A DNA stretch of 5,812 nucleotides from NCBI GenBank assembly GCA_030596265.1, contig JAUVKM010000154.1, positions 1 through 5,812 on the forward strand, written 5' to 3'. How positions within the stretch are numbered: position 1 is the stretch's first letter; every line of letters begins with the position of its first letter. The stretch comes from Candidatus Cloacimonadota bacterium. GTDB lineage: Bacteria > Cloacimonadota > Cloacimonadia > Cloacimonadales > TCS61. Below are positions 1 to 5,723 of this stretch, one piece after another. A model generated the notes under the pieces. It saw only the letters and a list, made by a program, of their open reading frames with translations. It did no database searches and was not told the DNA's origin. Made by a program: the position numbers and the translations under genes.

Positions 1-1058
1 TTACCAGGTTTACGACCAGGAATAAATCCACCGTATTTTTTCATATTCTCTGCCATTTCAATAGGATTTAAAACCATCGCTGTATAGAAATAAGCAAAGA
101 AAATGATCAGACTTACATAAAGAGTTGTATATAAAAATGCCCCAGGTGATAAATATCCTACGAGTGCATTCATGAAATCACTATCTTTAAAGAAAGTAGC
201 AATTGTACGAGGGAACATTAAAATAGAGGAAGCAAAAATAATTGGAATTACACCGGCAGTGTTCACTTTAAGTGGAATGTGTGTACTCTGTCCGCCATAA
301 ACCTTTCTTCCAACAATTCTTTTTGCATATTGAACCGGTATTTTACGCACACCTTCTGTTATTAAAACAACAGAAGCTGTAACCACAACCATAACCAAAA
401 GTACTGCGACAGCTGTGAAAATACTCATAGCTCCTACTCTTACCATTTGGAACATTTGTGCAAAACCGGCAGGATAACGAGCAATAATACCAGCAAAAAT
501 GATCAATGAGATCCCGTTACCAATACCATGTTCTGTAATTTGCTCTCCAAGCCACATTATAAACATCACGCCTGTAACCATTGTTACAACGCTTGTAAAT
601 ATAAATAAGAACCCAGGATTTGGAACTGCACCTTCTACACCCGACTGCAAGAACATACTGATACCTAATGCATTAAAAGATGCAATAAATACCGTTCCAT
701 ATCTGGTGTATTGTGCTATTTTCTTTTGTCCTTCGGCTCCTTCTTTCTTCAATCTTTCAAAAAATGGAATAACTCCACCTAAAAGTTGAATAACAATTGA
801 AGTTGTAATATAAGGCATAATTCCTAAAGCAAAAACAGAGGCACGTCCAAGGTTACCACCAACAAAAAGGTCGAACATACCAAAAAGGTTACCACCTGAT
901 TGATTGGCTCCACCAATGAACTGTGATAATGCGTCTGAATTTATTCCGGGAATGGGAATATAACTTCCCAATCTATAGATCACCAGGATCAATCCTGTAA
1001 AAAGAATCTTCTTTTTAAGATCCGGAATTTTAAAAATATTAGTTATGCTCTTCCACAC
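1..1058 (-). CDS. secY: Protein translocase channel subunit SecY, N-terminal 352 residues (runs off the left edge), GTG start
   Basis: SecY forms the membrane channel of the Sec translocase, working with SecE/SecG and with SecA or ribosomes. The readable part, MWKSITNIFKIPDLKKKILF onward, covers about eight of ten transmembrane segments. It shows TM1 (about 18-38), the plug region with GGNLFGMFDLFVGGN (55-69), the TM2 signature FALGIMPYITTSIVIQLL (76-93), and GIGNGISLIIFAGII (178-192, TM5). The cytosolic loop VRKIPVQYAKR (237-247), HIPLKVNTAGVIPIIFASS (TM7) and TM8 near 306-330 follow. The sequence ends at GRKPG in the C5 loop that contacts SecA and ribosomes, so roughly 80-90 residues are missing only because the window stops. 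The GTG start at 1058 lies nine bases after GGAGG and one base after the rplO stop, and gives the MWKxxxNIFKIPDLKKK opening common in the family. Confidence 0.97.
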   Translation of the reverse strand, partial: MWKSITNIFKIPDLKKKILFTGLILVIYRLGSYIPIPGINSDALSQFIGGANQSGGNLFGMFDLFVGGNLGRASVFALGIMPYITTSIVIQLLGGVIPFFERLKKEGAEGQKKIAQYTRYGTVFIASFNALGISMFLQSGVEGAVPNPGFLFIFTSVVTMVTGVMFIMWLGEQITEHGIGNGISLIIFAGIIARYPAGFAQMFQMVRVGAMSIFTAVAVLLVMVVVTASVVLITEGVRKIPVQYAKRIVGRKVYGGQSTHIPLKVNTAGVIPIIFASSILMFPRTIATFFKDSDFMNALVGYLSPGAFLYTTLYVSLIIFFAYFYTAMVLNPIEMAENMKKYGGFIPGRKPG

Positions 1059-1059
1059 T

Positions 1060-1512
1060 TTATATAACCTCCGCAATTCCGCCTTGCTTTTCGATCAACT
1101 CTTTTGCAACTTTTGAAAAGGCATTAGCTTTTATTATGATCTTTCTGTCAAATATTTCAGATCCTCTTGCAAGAATTTTTACAGGAGCGTTCTCTTTAGC
1201 TTTTGGCTTGCGGATCAAATTTAATTCTTCAAGTAATGGAATATCAAATTCTTTTACTTCCATTTCTTGAAGATCACTTAGATTAACAATTCTAAATTGT
1301 TTTTTAAATATATTGGTAAAACCTCTTTTAGGTAAACGACGCTGCAAAGGCATCTGACCGCCCTCAAACCAAGCTGGAATATTTCCACCGGAACGTGATT
1401 TTTGTCCTTTGTGCCCCTTACCGGCTGTTTTGCCGAATCCGGAACCATGACCTTTACCCAATCTTTTTTTACCTGTCTTTATATTAGGACGTTCGAGATT
1501 ATGAAGTTTCAT
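1060..1512 (-). CDS. rplO: Large-subunit ribosomal protein L15
   Basis: L15 is a late 50S assembly protein whose long, glycine- and lysine-rich N-terminal arm penetrates 23S rRNA. The protein is 150 residues, within the normal range. The N-terminal arm shows KGHGSGFGKTAGKGHKGQKS (20-39) and RSGGNIPAWFEGGQMPLQRR then LPKRGF (40-65), the strongest family hallmark. The globular C-terminal domain ends with KANAFSKVAKELIEKQGG (128-145), matching the L15 signature, then IAEVI. The start ATG follows AGAGGAG with a five-base spacer. The TAA stop is a single base ahead of the secY GTG, and the GGAGG for secY lies within the last codons, so L15 and SecY production should be tightly linked. Confidence 0.98.
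   Translation of the reverse strand: MKLHNLERPNIKTGKKRLGKGHGSGFGKTAGKGHKGQKSRSGGNIPAWFEGGQMPLQRRLPKRGFTNIFKKQFRIVNLSDLQEMEVKEFDIPLLEELNLIRKPKAKENAPVKILARGSEIFDRKIIIKANAFSKVAKELIEKQGGIAEVI
1068..1072 (-). promoter_or_regulatory. Ribosome-binding site GGAGG for the GTG start of secY, inside rplO
   Basis: GGAGG lies in the Ala-Glu-Val codons at the end of rplO, nine bases ahead of the GTG at 1058. No ATG giving the expected SecY N-terminus exists nearby, so this site supports the GTG start and translational coupling with rplO. Confidence 0.78.
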
Positions 1513-1526
1513 TATTTCTCCTCTTA

Positions 1527-2021
1527 CTACTTCTTAACTTTGCTTGCTGCGGTTTTCTTTAGTGTCACTTTCTTTGTTGTTGCTTTCATTGTTGTTGCTT
1601 TCATTGCTGTTGTTTTTTTAGGTGCTGCTTTTTTTGCAGGTGTTTTCTTTTCTGTTGTTTTTTTTGTTGCTGGCTTCTTTGTAGTAGTTTTCTTTTCAGT
1701 CACCTTTTTTTCTATAGCTTTTTTAGTAGTTTCTTTTTTAGTTACTGTTTTCTTTGGAACAGTTTTCTTTGGTGCATCCTTTTTATCAATTGCTTTTTTC
1801 ACAGCTGGTTTCTTTGCAGCTGGTTTCTTTGCAACTTTCTCTTCTTTGATCTCCTCAACTTTTACAAGATGAGCAACCTTGAAGACCATACCGCGAATAA
1901 CCGGATTATCATCATGAATTTTTGTTCTACTGATCTTACCAAGACCAAGAGCAATAATGGTTCTTTTCTGATCTTCCTTTCTACCTATTACACTGCGAAT
2001 CTGAGTTACTTTAAGTTTCAT
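1527..2021 (-). CDS. rpmD: Large-subunit ribosomal protein L30 with a 107-residue lysine-rich, histone H1-like C-terminal tail
   Basis: Residues 1-57 are a complete bacterial L30: [29 protein letters not shown], then [21 protein letters not shown]30 proteins of about 60 residues normally end at this VKVEE. Here the frame continues to residue 164. From Val63 to Val162 the tail is twenty consecutive five-residue units, mostly xxKKx ([25 protein letters not shown]). The second lysine is present in all twenty units and the first in seventeen (Met at 140 and 145, Ser at 160). The tail has 41 Lys and 8 acidic residues among 107, with no Arg and no aromatic residue. The reading frame is open and joined to the L30 core without a break, so this is one gene. 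The tail probably lies disordered on rRNA or another polyanion. Function is inferred only. Confidence 0.95.
   Translation of the reverse strand: MKLKVTQIRSVIGRKEDQKRTIIALGLGKISRTKIHDDNPVIRGMVFKVAHLVKVEEIKEEKVAKKPAAKKPAVKKAIDKKDAPKKTVPKKTVTKKETTKKAIEKKVTEKKTTTKKPATKKTTEKKTPAKKAAPKKTTAMKATTMKATTKKVTLKKTAASKVKK
1536..1835 (-). repeat. Twenty in-frame 15-bp coding units (pentapeptide xxKKx) forming the L30 tail
   Basis: The 300 bases divide into twenty 15-bp units in unbroken register, each encoding one pentapeptide with lysine at its fourth position. Most units have diverged at the DNA level (AAA versus AAG, ACA versus ACT), but two neighbouring pairs are perfect tandem copies. One is at 1575-1604 (ATG AAA GCA ACA ACA twice). 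The other is at 1803-1832 (GCA AAG AAA CCA GCT twice), with identity extending one base on each side. This implies growth by duplication of 15-bp units with purifying selection on the lysine pattern. Length variation between strains is likely but cannot be seen here. Confidence 0.93.
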
Positions 2022-2560
2022 TCAGCTACCTCCTCAGATTGTTTATGTCCACTGATTTCTTCAATTGTTTTACCGCGAAGTCTTGCAACTTGAGCAATTG
2101 TTCTCAGCTTTTTTAAGCCATTAACAGTTGCCTTAACAACATTGGCAGAAGTATTAGAACCCAAAGATTTAGTTAGTATATCCTGAATTCCTGCAGCTTC
2201 AAGAATAGCACGAGCAGGTCCGCCTGCAATAATTCCTGTACCAGGTGATGCCGGTTTAAGCATGATCCTGCTAGCTCCAAAACGACCAATTATTTCGTGA
2301 GGAATAGTTCCCTTAACGATAGGAACCGTAAACATTGTCTTTCCGGCTTTTCCTTTCGCTTTTTGGATAGCATTAACGATCTCGTTAGCTTTCCCTGTTC
2401 CTACACCTACATTACCTTCTTTATCTCCCACAACAACTGTTGCGTTAAAACTAAAGTTTCTACCACCCTTCACAACCTTTGCAACACGATTAGTAGCTAC
2501 AATTTTTTCAACTGCAAATTCGGGTTCATTTGAACGAGGATTTCCTTTTCTTTTATCCAA
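2018..2560 (-). CDS. rpsE: Small-subunit ribosomal protein S5, TTG start
   Basis: S5 is a 30S protein affecting decoding accuracy and the site of classical spectinomycin-resistance mutations. The length of 180 residues compares with 166 in E. coli. The N-terminal double-stranded-RNA-binding-like domain shows [20 protein letters not shown] (14-33), whose loop is the spectinomycin-associated region and looks unaltered, then [20 protein letters not shown]. The C-terminal domain shows the usual run [20 protein letters not shown] followed by [12 protein letters not shown]. The start is TTG (MDKRKGN), four bases after AGGAGG. There is no in-frame ATG before residue 75, so TTG is strongly favoured. 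The final codon and TGA stop overlap the ATG of rpmD by four bases (ATGA), a classical coupling arrangement. Confidence 0.97.
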   Translation of the reverse strand: MDKRKGNPRSNEPEFAVEKIVATNRVAKVVKGGRNFSFNATVVVGDKEGNVGVGTGKANEIVNAIQKAKGKAGKTMFTVPIVKGTIPHEIIGRFGASRIMLKPASPGTGIIAGGPARAILEAAGIQDILTKSLGSNTSANVVKATVNGLKKLRTIAQVARLRGKTIEEISGHKQSEEVAE

Positions 2561-2564
2561 AATT

Positions 2565-2570
2565 CCTCCT
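2565..2570 (-). promoter_or_regulatory. Ribosome-binding site AGGAGG supporting the TTG start of rpsE
   Basis: AGGAGG overlaps the last two bases of the rplR TAG stop (TAGGAGG) and is separated by AATT from the TTG start. A perfect six-base match to the anti-Shine-Dalgarno sequence is consistent with compensation for a weak start codon. The spacer is a little short. Confidence 0.8.
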
Positions 2571-2943
2571 AAAATTCCAAACCAGCTTTACGAGCGCCTG
2601 CGGCAAGAGCTTTCACTCTACCATGGAATAAATATCCCGCTCTATCAAAACAAACTTTCTTGATCCCTTTCTTAATAGCGATCTCAGCAAGTTTTTGTCC
2701 GACTTCAAAGCTTTGTTCTGTTTTCTTTTTAGATTTATCAATTTTCAGATCTTTTGAAATAGTAGAGAATGATACTAATGTTGTACCGGTTGTATCATCA
2801 ATGATCTGAGCACTTATATTCTTCAGGCTTCTGAAAACTGCTAATCGCGGCATTTCAGGAGTTCCAAAAATTTTACCTCTAATTGCACGTTTTCTTTTAG
2901 CACGAGCTTTATATCTTTTATAGGAAACTGATTTATTATCCAT
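2569..2943 (-). CDS. rplR: Large-subunit ribosomal protein L18
   Basis: L18 binds 5S rRNA together with L5 and anchors it in the central protuberance. The protein has 124 residues, a little over the usual 117-120. The very basic, flexible N-terminus (residues 8-24, [17 protein letters not shown]) is followed by [19 protein letters not shown] (32-50), the standard first beta-strand block. The C-terminus, [20 protein letters not shown] then RKAGLEF, matches the family ([28 protein letters not shown]), with RAGYLF in place of the usual RGGYxY. The start ATG is preceded by GGAGAG, which begins in the rplF stop codon (TAGGAGAG). The stop TAG in turn opens the rpsE binding site. Confidence 0.98.
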   Translation of the reverse strand: MDNKSVSYKRYKARAKRKRAIRGKIFGTPEMPRLAVFRSLKNISAQIIDDTTGTTLVSFSTISKDLKIDKSKKKTEQSFEVGQKLAEIAIKKGIKKVCFDRAGYLFHGRVKALAAGARKAGLEF

Positions 2944-2954
2944 TATGCTCTCTC

Positions 2955-3533
2955 CTATGCTGTTGCGGCAGTCTTGCCAGGTTTAATGCGAACATATTCG
3001 CCTTTGTAGCGTATGCCTTTACCTGTAGCATAGTTCAAAGGAGGTCTACATTTTCTGATCTCTGCAGCAAATTTGCCTACATCTTCTTTATGGATTCCAC
3101 TAATTTTAATTTTAGCTTGAACCCCAAGAGCACCTTGCTCTCTTCTTGGAACTGATTCAGCTTCAACTTTAAGGTTCTCGGGGATCTGTATGAGGATATC
3201 ATGAGAGAAGCCAACACTGAGCCTTAACCATGGTCCTAATACTTCTGCAGAATATCCAGTTCCAATGACCTGTAATTCTTTTACATAACCTTCTGAAAGA
3301 CCGATGATCATATTATTAACTAATGATCTCGTGAGTCCGTGGAAAGATTTCTGTTTTTTAGAATCATCTCTTCTTTTTAAAATCAATTCATTTCCTTCTT
3401 GTTTAATTGTGATCCCATCTTGAAATTTATAAATGAGTTCACCATTATTAGAAGAAACAGTAATTATATTATTCTTAATTTCTACTTTTATACCTTCCGG
3501 TATTGGTACAGGAGTTTTTCCAATTCTAGACAT
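2955..3533 (-). CDS. rplF: Large-subunit ribosomal protein L6 with an inserted loop in the C-terminal domain
   Basis: L6 is a two-domain protein that binds 23S rRNA near the sarcin-ricin loop and the factor-binding site. The N-terminal domain is standard: [19 protein letters not shown], then NGELIYKF, then [20 protein letters not shown]. The second repeat begins at [14 protein letters not shown] (85-98) and includes [19 protein letters not shown] (103-121). The C-terminal signature is recognisable as [20 protein letters not shown] (157-176), with one residue more than the usual PxPYKGKGIRY. The length is 192 residues against about 177-180. Most of the excess lies around residues 128-139 ([12 protein letters not shown]), where the E. 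coli protein has a short turn. The start ATG follows GGGAGG with a five-base spacer. Confidence 0.97.
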   Translation of the reverse strand: MSRIGKTPVPIPEGIKVEIKNNIITVSSNNGELIYKFQDGITIKQEGNELILKRRDDSKKQKSFHGLTRSLVNNMIIGLSEGYVKELQVIGTGYSAEVLGPWLRLSVGFSHDILIQIPENLKVEAESVPRREQGALGVQAKIKISGIHKEDVGKFAAEIRKCRPPLNYATGKGIRYKGEYVRIKPGKTAATA

Positions 3534-3545
3534 AATATCCTCCCA

Positions 3546-3959
3546 TTACCATACTTTACAGATATACTCACCGCCGACTTTCATCTCGCGAGCATCTCTA
3601 TCAGTAATTACGCCTTTATTAGTAGAAATAATAGCACAACCTGTGTTATTATAAACTGAAGGAATATTCTTAGAATTAACATAAACTCGTAATCCTGGCT
3701 TACTAATTCTAACAATTCCCTTCAAAACTGCTTCGCCAAGGTTCGTATAACGAAGGTTAATAAAGATCTTCTTTCTATAAATTTTCTTTTCCGGCTCTCT
3801 TTCGATAAGCTCATAGCTATTCACAAAATTCTCATCTGAGAGAATTTTTACTATTGCTTCACTTACATTACTATGATTAATAACAACCGTTTTATGGTCC
3901 GCCCGATATGCGTTCCTTATCATAGTAATAGCATCAGCGATCGGATCTGTACAACTCAT
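3546..3959 (-). CDS. rpsH: Small-subunit ribosomal protein S8
   Basis: S8 binds the central domain of 16S rRNA and, in E. coli, also represses translation of its own operon. The 137-residue length is slightly above the usual 130-133. The N-terminal domain opens with MSCTDPIADAITMIRNAYRA, and the conserved SNVSEAIVKIL helix is present (residues 30-40). The C-terminal domain carries the family signature STNKGVITDRDAREMKVGGE (112-131) and ends in YICKVW, as in most S8 proteins. The start ATG is preceded by AAAGGAG with a six-base A-rich spacer. The few extra residues fall in the middle, around EREPEKKIYRKK. A feedback role in this organism is plausible from family knowledge, but no S8-binding mRNA hairpin was identified here. 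Confidence 0.98.
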   Translation of the reverse strand: MSCTDPIADAITMIRNAYRADHKTVVINHSNVSEAIVKILSDENFVNSYELIEREPEKKIYRKKIFINLRYTNLGEAVLKGIVRISKPGLRVYVNSKNIPSVYNNTGCAIISTNKGVITDRDAREMKVGGEYICKVW

Positions 3960-3989
3960 TTTTTTCTCCTTTATCCCTTATGATATATT

Positions 3990-4175
3990 TTACCAACTAG
4001 CTTTTTTAACTCCAGGTATCTGACCTTCAGAAGCTAATTTTCTAAAGCAAAGACGGCATATTCCAAAATCTCTCATATAGGCTCTGGAACGACCGCATAA
4101 TTTACAGCGAGAATATTTTCTTACTGCATACTTTGGAGTTCTTTTCTGTTTTACAACCCATGATTTCTTAGCCAA
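3990..4175 (-). CDS. rpsN: Small-subunit ribosomal protein S14, zinc-binding short form, TTG start
   Basis: This 61-residue protein is the short, zinc-binding (C+) type of S14, which sits in the 30S head. The zinc ribbon is intact: Cys24-x2-Cys27 and Cys40-x2-Cys43, in [20 protein letters not shown]. The C-terminus, [18 protein letters not shown], is characteristic of this form. The start codon is TTG, giving MAKKSW. It is preceded by a purine stretch (AAGGGG) that follows directly on the rplE stop, with a five-base spacer. There is no ATG upstream before that stop and no internal Met before residue 34, so TTG is well supported. The stop is 30 nt before rpsH, the widest gap in the window. Many bacteria also carry a zinc-independent paralogue elsewhere, which cannot be judged from here. 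Confidence 0.97.
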   Translation of the reverse strand: MAKKSWVVKQKRTPKYAVRKYSRCKLCGRSRAYMRDFGICRLCFRKLASEGQIPGVKKASW

Positions 4176-4180
4176 AATTA

Positions 4181-4186
4181 CCCCTT
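4181..4186 (-). promoter_or_regulatory. Ribosome-binding site (AAGGGG) supporting the TTG start of rpsN
   Basis: The string TAGGAAGGGG begins with the rplE stop codon and is followed by TAATT and then TTG. The spacer from AAGGGG to TTG is five bases. Fusion of stop codon and binding site suggests that ribosomes finishing L5 re-initiate on S14. Confidence 0.7.
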
Positions 4187-4187
4187 C

Positions 4188-4730
4188 CTAATTTTTCTTG
4201 AACGGCATACCAAGAAAACGAAGAAGTTCTCTTCCTTCTTCATCATTATTAGCAGTCGTTACTATTGTAATATTTAAACCTCTAACGGCATCGATCTTAT
4301 CATATTCAATTTCAGGAAAAACAGTTTGTTCTTTAATTCCTAAAGAGAAGTTTCCGCGACCATCGAAAGATTTGTTTGATGTACCCCTAAAGTCTCGAAC
4401 TCTTGGAATAACTATCGAGATAAGTCTATCAATAAATTCATACATGACCTCACCACGAAGAGTTACCTTACACCCGATTGGCATTCCTTCTCTCAATTTA
4501 AAATTAGAGATAGATTTTTTTGCCCTTGTAACAATCGGTTTTCTACCTGTAATAATTGTGAGTTCTTTTACAGCATTATCTAATAATGCTTTATTTTGTG
4601 TAGCTTCACCAACTCCAATATTAACAGATATTTTTTCCAATTTTGGAACACAATGCACATTCTTAAATCCAAAATGTTTCATTAGAGAAGGGACAACTTC
4701 TTTTTTGTATTTTTCTTGTAATCTATTCAT
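4188..4730 (-). CDS. rplE: Large-subunit ribosomal protein L5 (start set at the second ATG)
   Basis: L5 binds 5S rRNA with L18 in the central protuberance and contacts P-site tRNA (family knowledge). From the chosen start it has 180 residues, the standard size. Motifs are the opening [35 protein letters not shown] (29-43), the L5 signature [17 protein letters not shown] (57-73), [17 protein letters not shown], and the tRNA-facing loop [20 protein letters not shown]. It ends in [15 protein letters not shown]. Two ATGs lie six bases apart. The first, at 4736, abuts the AAAGGAG sequence with no spacer, while the second, at 4730, has a six-base spacer and gives the usual MxRLxEKYKKE N-terminus. 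I therefore start at 4730. The TAG stop is the beginning of the rpsN ribosome-binding region. Confidence 0.97.
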   Translation of the reverse strand: MNRLQEKYKKEVVPSLMKHFGFKNVHCVPKLEKISVNIGVGEATQNKALLDNAVKELTIITGRKPIVTRAKKSISNFKLREGMPIGCKVTLRGEVMYEFIDRLISIVIPRVRDFRGTSNKSFDGRGNFSLGIKEQTVFPEIEYDKIDAVRGLNITIVTTANNDEEGRELLRFLGMPFKKN

Positions 4731-4736
4731 TCCCAT

Positions 4737-4743
4737 CTCCTTT
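4737..4743 (-). promoter_or_regulatory. Ribosome-binding site AAAGGAG that decides the rplE start
   Basis: AAAGGAG follows the rplX stop directly (TAAAGGAG). It touches the ATG at 4736 with zero spacing but stands six bases from the ATG at 4730. Normal Shine-Dalgarno geometry and the family N-terminus both point to the second ATG. In E. coli the rplX/rplE junction carries the S8 repressor-binding hairpin. I do not recognise that structure here. Confidence 0.8.
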
Positions 4744-5086
4744 AGATCTCATCACCGGTTTTTTTACAAACACGAATCCTGGAGTCTCCATGCTTTATAA
4801 ATACAGCACGAGATACATCATTGATCTTATCGTTATACAACTTCACATTTGAAACATGAATAGGAGCTTCTTTTTCTACAATCCCGCCCTGTTGATTCTG
4901 CTGGTTAGGTCGAGTGTGTTTTTTGATAAAGTTTACTTTTTCAACAATGACCCTGCTTTCTTTTGGCATTGCTTTAAGAACTCTACCTTTAACTCCTTTG
5001 TATTTTCCGGCAATAATTACAACATTATCGCCTTTTTTAATTCTCATCTTCTTTGTACTTTTCTTTTTACTATTACTTTTAAACAT
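4742..5086 (-). CDS. rplX: Large-subunit ribosomal protein L24 with a short lysine-rich N-terminal extension
   Basis: L24 is an assembly-initiating 23S rRNA-binding protein located near the tunnel exit. The KOW domain is evident (residues 16-45, [20 protein letters not shown]), followed by the loop typical of L24, [20 protein letters not shown], and the conserved IHVSNVKL. The length is 114 residues against roughly 100-105 for many homologues. The excess is the first 13 residues, [13 protein letters not shown], rich in Lys and Ser. I keep this upstream ATG because AGAGG sits five bases before it. The internal Met14, which would give the conventional start MRIKKGD, has only a weak AAAGAAG directly in front of it. 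Homologues with the shorter N-terminus make Met14 possible. The TAA stop leads straight into the AAAGGAG site of rplE. Confidence 0.96.
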   Translation of the reverse strand: MFKSNSKKKSTKKMRIKKGDNVVIIAGKYKGVKGRVLKAMPKESRVIVEKVNFIKKHTRPNQQNQQGGIVEKEAPIHVSNVKLYNDKINDVSRAVFIKHGDSRIRVCKKTGDEI

Positions 5087-5091
5087 AGTTA

Positions 5092-5096
5092 CCTCT
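5092..5096 (-). promoter_or_regulatory. Ribosome-binding site AGAGG for rplX
   Basis: AGAGG overlaps the rplN stop (TAGAGG), with a five-base spacer TAACT to the ATG at 5086. It is the best-supported ribosome-binding site for rplX. It favours the extended L24 start over the internal Met14, which has only a weak purine run ahead of it. Confidence 0.75.
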
Positions 5097-5463
5097 AAAG
5101 AACTTCCGGTGCCAGAGAGACAATTTTCATAAATCCATGTTCTCTCAATTCACGCGCTACCGGACCAAATATACGGGTTGCAACCGGCTCTAATCTTTCA
5201 TCGATGATGACAGCCGCATTATCATGGAAACGAATATAGGTTCCGTCAGGTCTGCTGACTTCTTTGTGAGTACGCACGATCACAGCTTTTTCTACAGAAC
5301 CTTTTTTGATCTTACCATTTGGAGTTGCCGATTTAATTGCAACAACAATAATATCACCAAGGCTGGCATATCTTCTTTTTGATCCACCAAGAACTTTGAT
5401 GCATTCAGCTTTCTTTGCCCCGGAATTATCTGCTATAATTAATCTTGTCTGAGCTTGAATCAT
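5095..5463 (-). CDS. rplN: Large-subunit ribosomal protein L14
   Basis: At 122 residues this has exactly the usual bacterial L14 length. L14 is a beta-barrel protein that binds 23S rRNA at the subunit interface, contacts 16S rRNA helix 14 in bridge B8, and is the docking surface for the silencing factor RsfS (family knowledge). The sequence shows the opening [20 protein letters not shown], the [19 protein letters not shown] segment (26-44) and the L14 signature around residues 60-87 (AVIVRT, then [17 protein letters not shown]). It ends in the expected [20 protein letters not shown]. The start ATG follows GGAG with a six-base spacer. The TAG stop overlaps the AGAGG ribosome-binding site of rplX. 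This is one of the least unusual genes in the window. Confidence 0.99.
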   Translation of the reverse strand: MIQAQTRLIIADNSGAKKAECIKVLGGSKRRYASLGDIIVVAIKSATPNGKIKKGSVEKAVIVRTHKEVSRPDGTYIRFHDNAAVIIDERLEPVATRIFGPVARELREHGFMKIVSLAPEVL

Positions 5464-5473
5464 TTCAGACTCC

Positions 5474-5722
5474 TTATTTACTTTTCGTAATTATTTTGCT
5501 CAATGACCATCTTTTTTGACGGCTTATCGGATTACTTTCTTCTATCAGAACAACATCACCGATACCACATTCATTTTTTTCGTCATGAGCTTTAAATTTT
5601 TTATGTCTTCTAACAATTTTCTTATATAGTGGGTGTTTGAACTGACGCTCAACTTTCACTACTATTGTTTTATCCATTTTGTCGCTAACGACAATGCAAG
5701 TTTTGGTTAATTTTCTAGCCAT
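5474..5722 (-). CDS. rpsQ: Small-subunit ribosomal protein S17
   Basis: This 82-residue protein has normal length for bacterial S17, a primary 16S rRNA-binding protein with an OB fold that helps early 30S assembly. Visible hallmarks are the opening beta strand [18 protein letters not shown] (residues 9-26), the [19 protein letters not shown] segment (30-48), and the family signature [18 protein letters not shown] (55-72). The signature's usual basic residue before PIS is Asn here. The start is ATG, preceded by GAGG inside the end of rpmC. The stop TAA is immediately followed by GGAG, so it forms part of the TAAGGAG ribosome-binding site of rplN, whose start lies 10 nt downstream. Confidence 0.98.
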   Translation of the reverse strand: MARKLTKTCIVVSDKMDKTIVVKVERQFKHPLYKKIVRRHKKFKAHDEKNECGIGDVVLIEESNPISRQKRWSLSKIITKSK

Positions 5723-5723
5723 G

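Noticed and set aside
556..562. TATAATG on the minus strand within secY as a -10 element
   Set aside because: AT-rich sequence gives many such matches. No convincing -35 element lies at the right distance, and it is deep inside a conserved coding region.
499..789. Plus-strand open frame of 96 codons
   Set aside because: It lies antisense to secY, whose conserved motifs continue through this stretch.
1..1058. secY as a truncated or broken gene
   Set aside because: The frame is open to the window edge and ends in the conserved loop between TM8 and TM9, so the truncation is only the window boundary.
1530..1850. Separate small histone H1-like gene fused to rpmD by a sequencing error
   Set aside because: The frame runs from the L30 core into the tail without interruption, there is no start codon with a binding site at the junction, and the rplO binding site is positioned right after the tail's stop. 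A homopolymer error could in principle affect frame, but the five-residue register is unbroken from start to stop.
1402..1872. Plus-strand open frame of 156 codons rich in Phe, Val and Ala that looks like a membrane protein
   Set aside because: It is the antisense reading of the rplO start and the rpmD lysine repeat: AAA/AAG lysine codons read as Phe-rich codons on the other strand. It has no family resemblance and overlaps two clear genes.
3960..3989. The 30-base rpsH/rpsN gap as a promoter or terminator
   Set aside because: It is the widest gap in the window, but it contains only an A-rich leader and the rpsH AAAGGAG site. There is no GC-rich stem with a T tract and no paired -35/-10 elements.
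4738..4749. Small hairpin (AUCU/AGAU, loop AAAGG) at the rplX/rplE junction as an S8 autoregulatory site
   Set aside because: A four-base-pair AU-rich stem is within chance, and it lacks the features of the E. coli S8 target. The position matches the E. coli site, but the structure does not support a call.
4198..4800. Plus-strand open frame of 200 codons
   Set aside because: It is entirely antisense to rplE and the end of rplX, both unmistakable. It shows no recognisable motif and no supporting ribosome-binding context.
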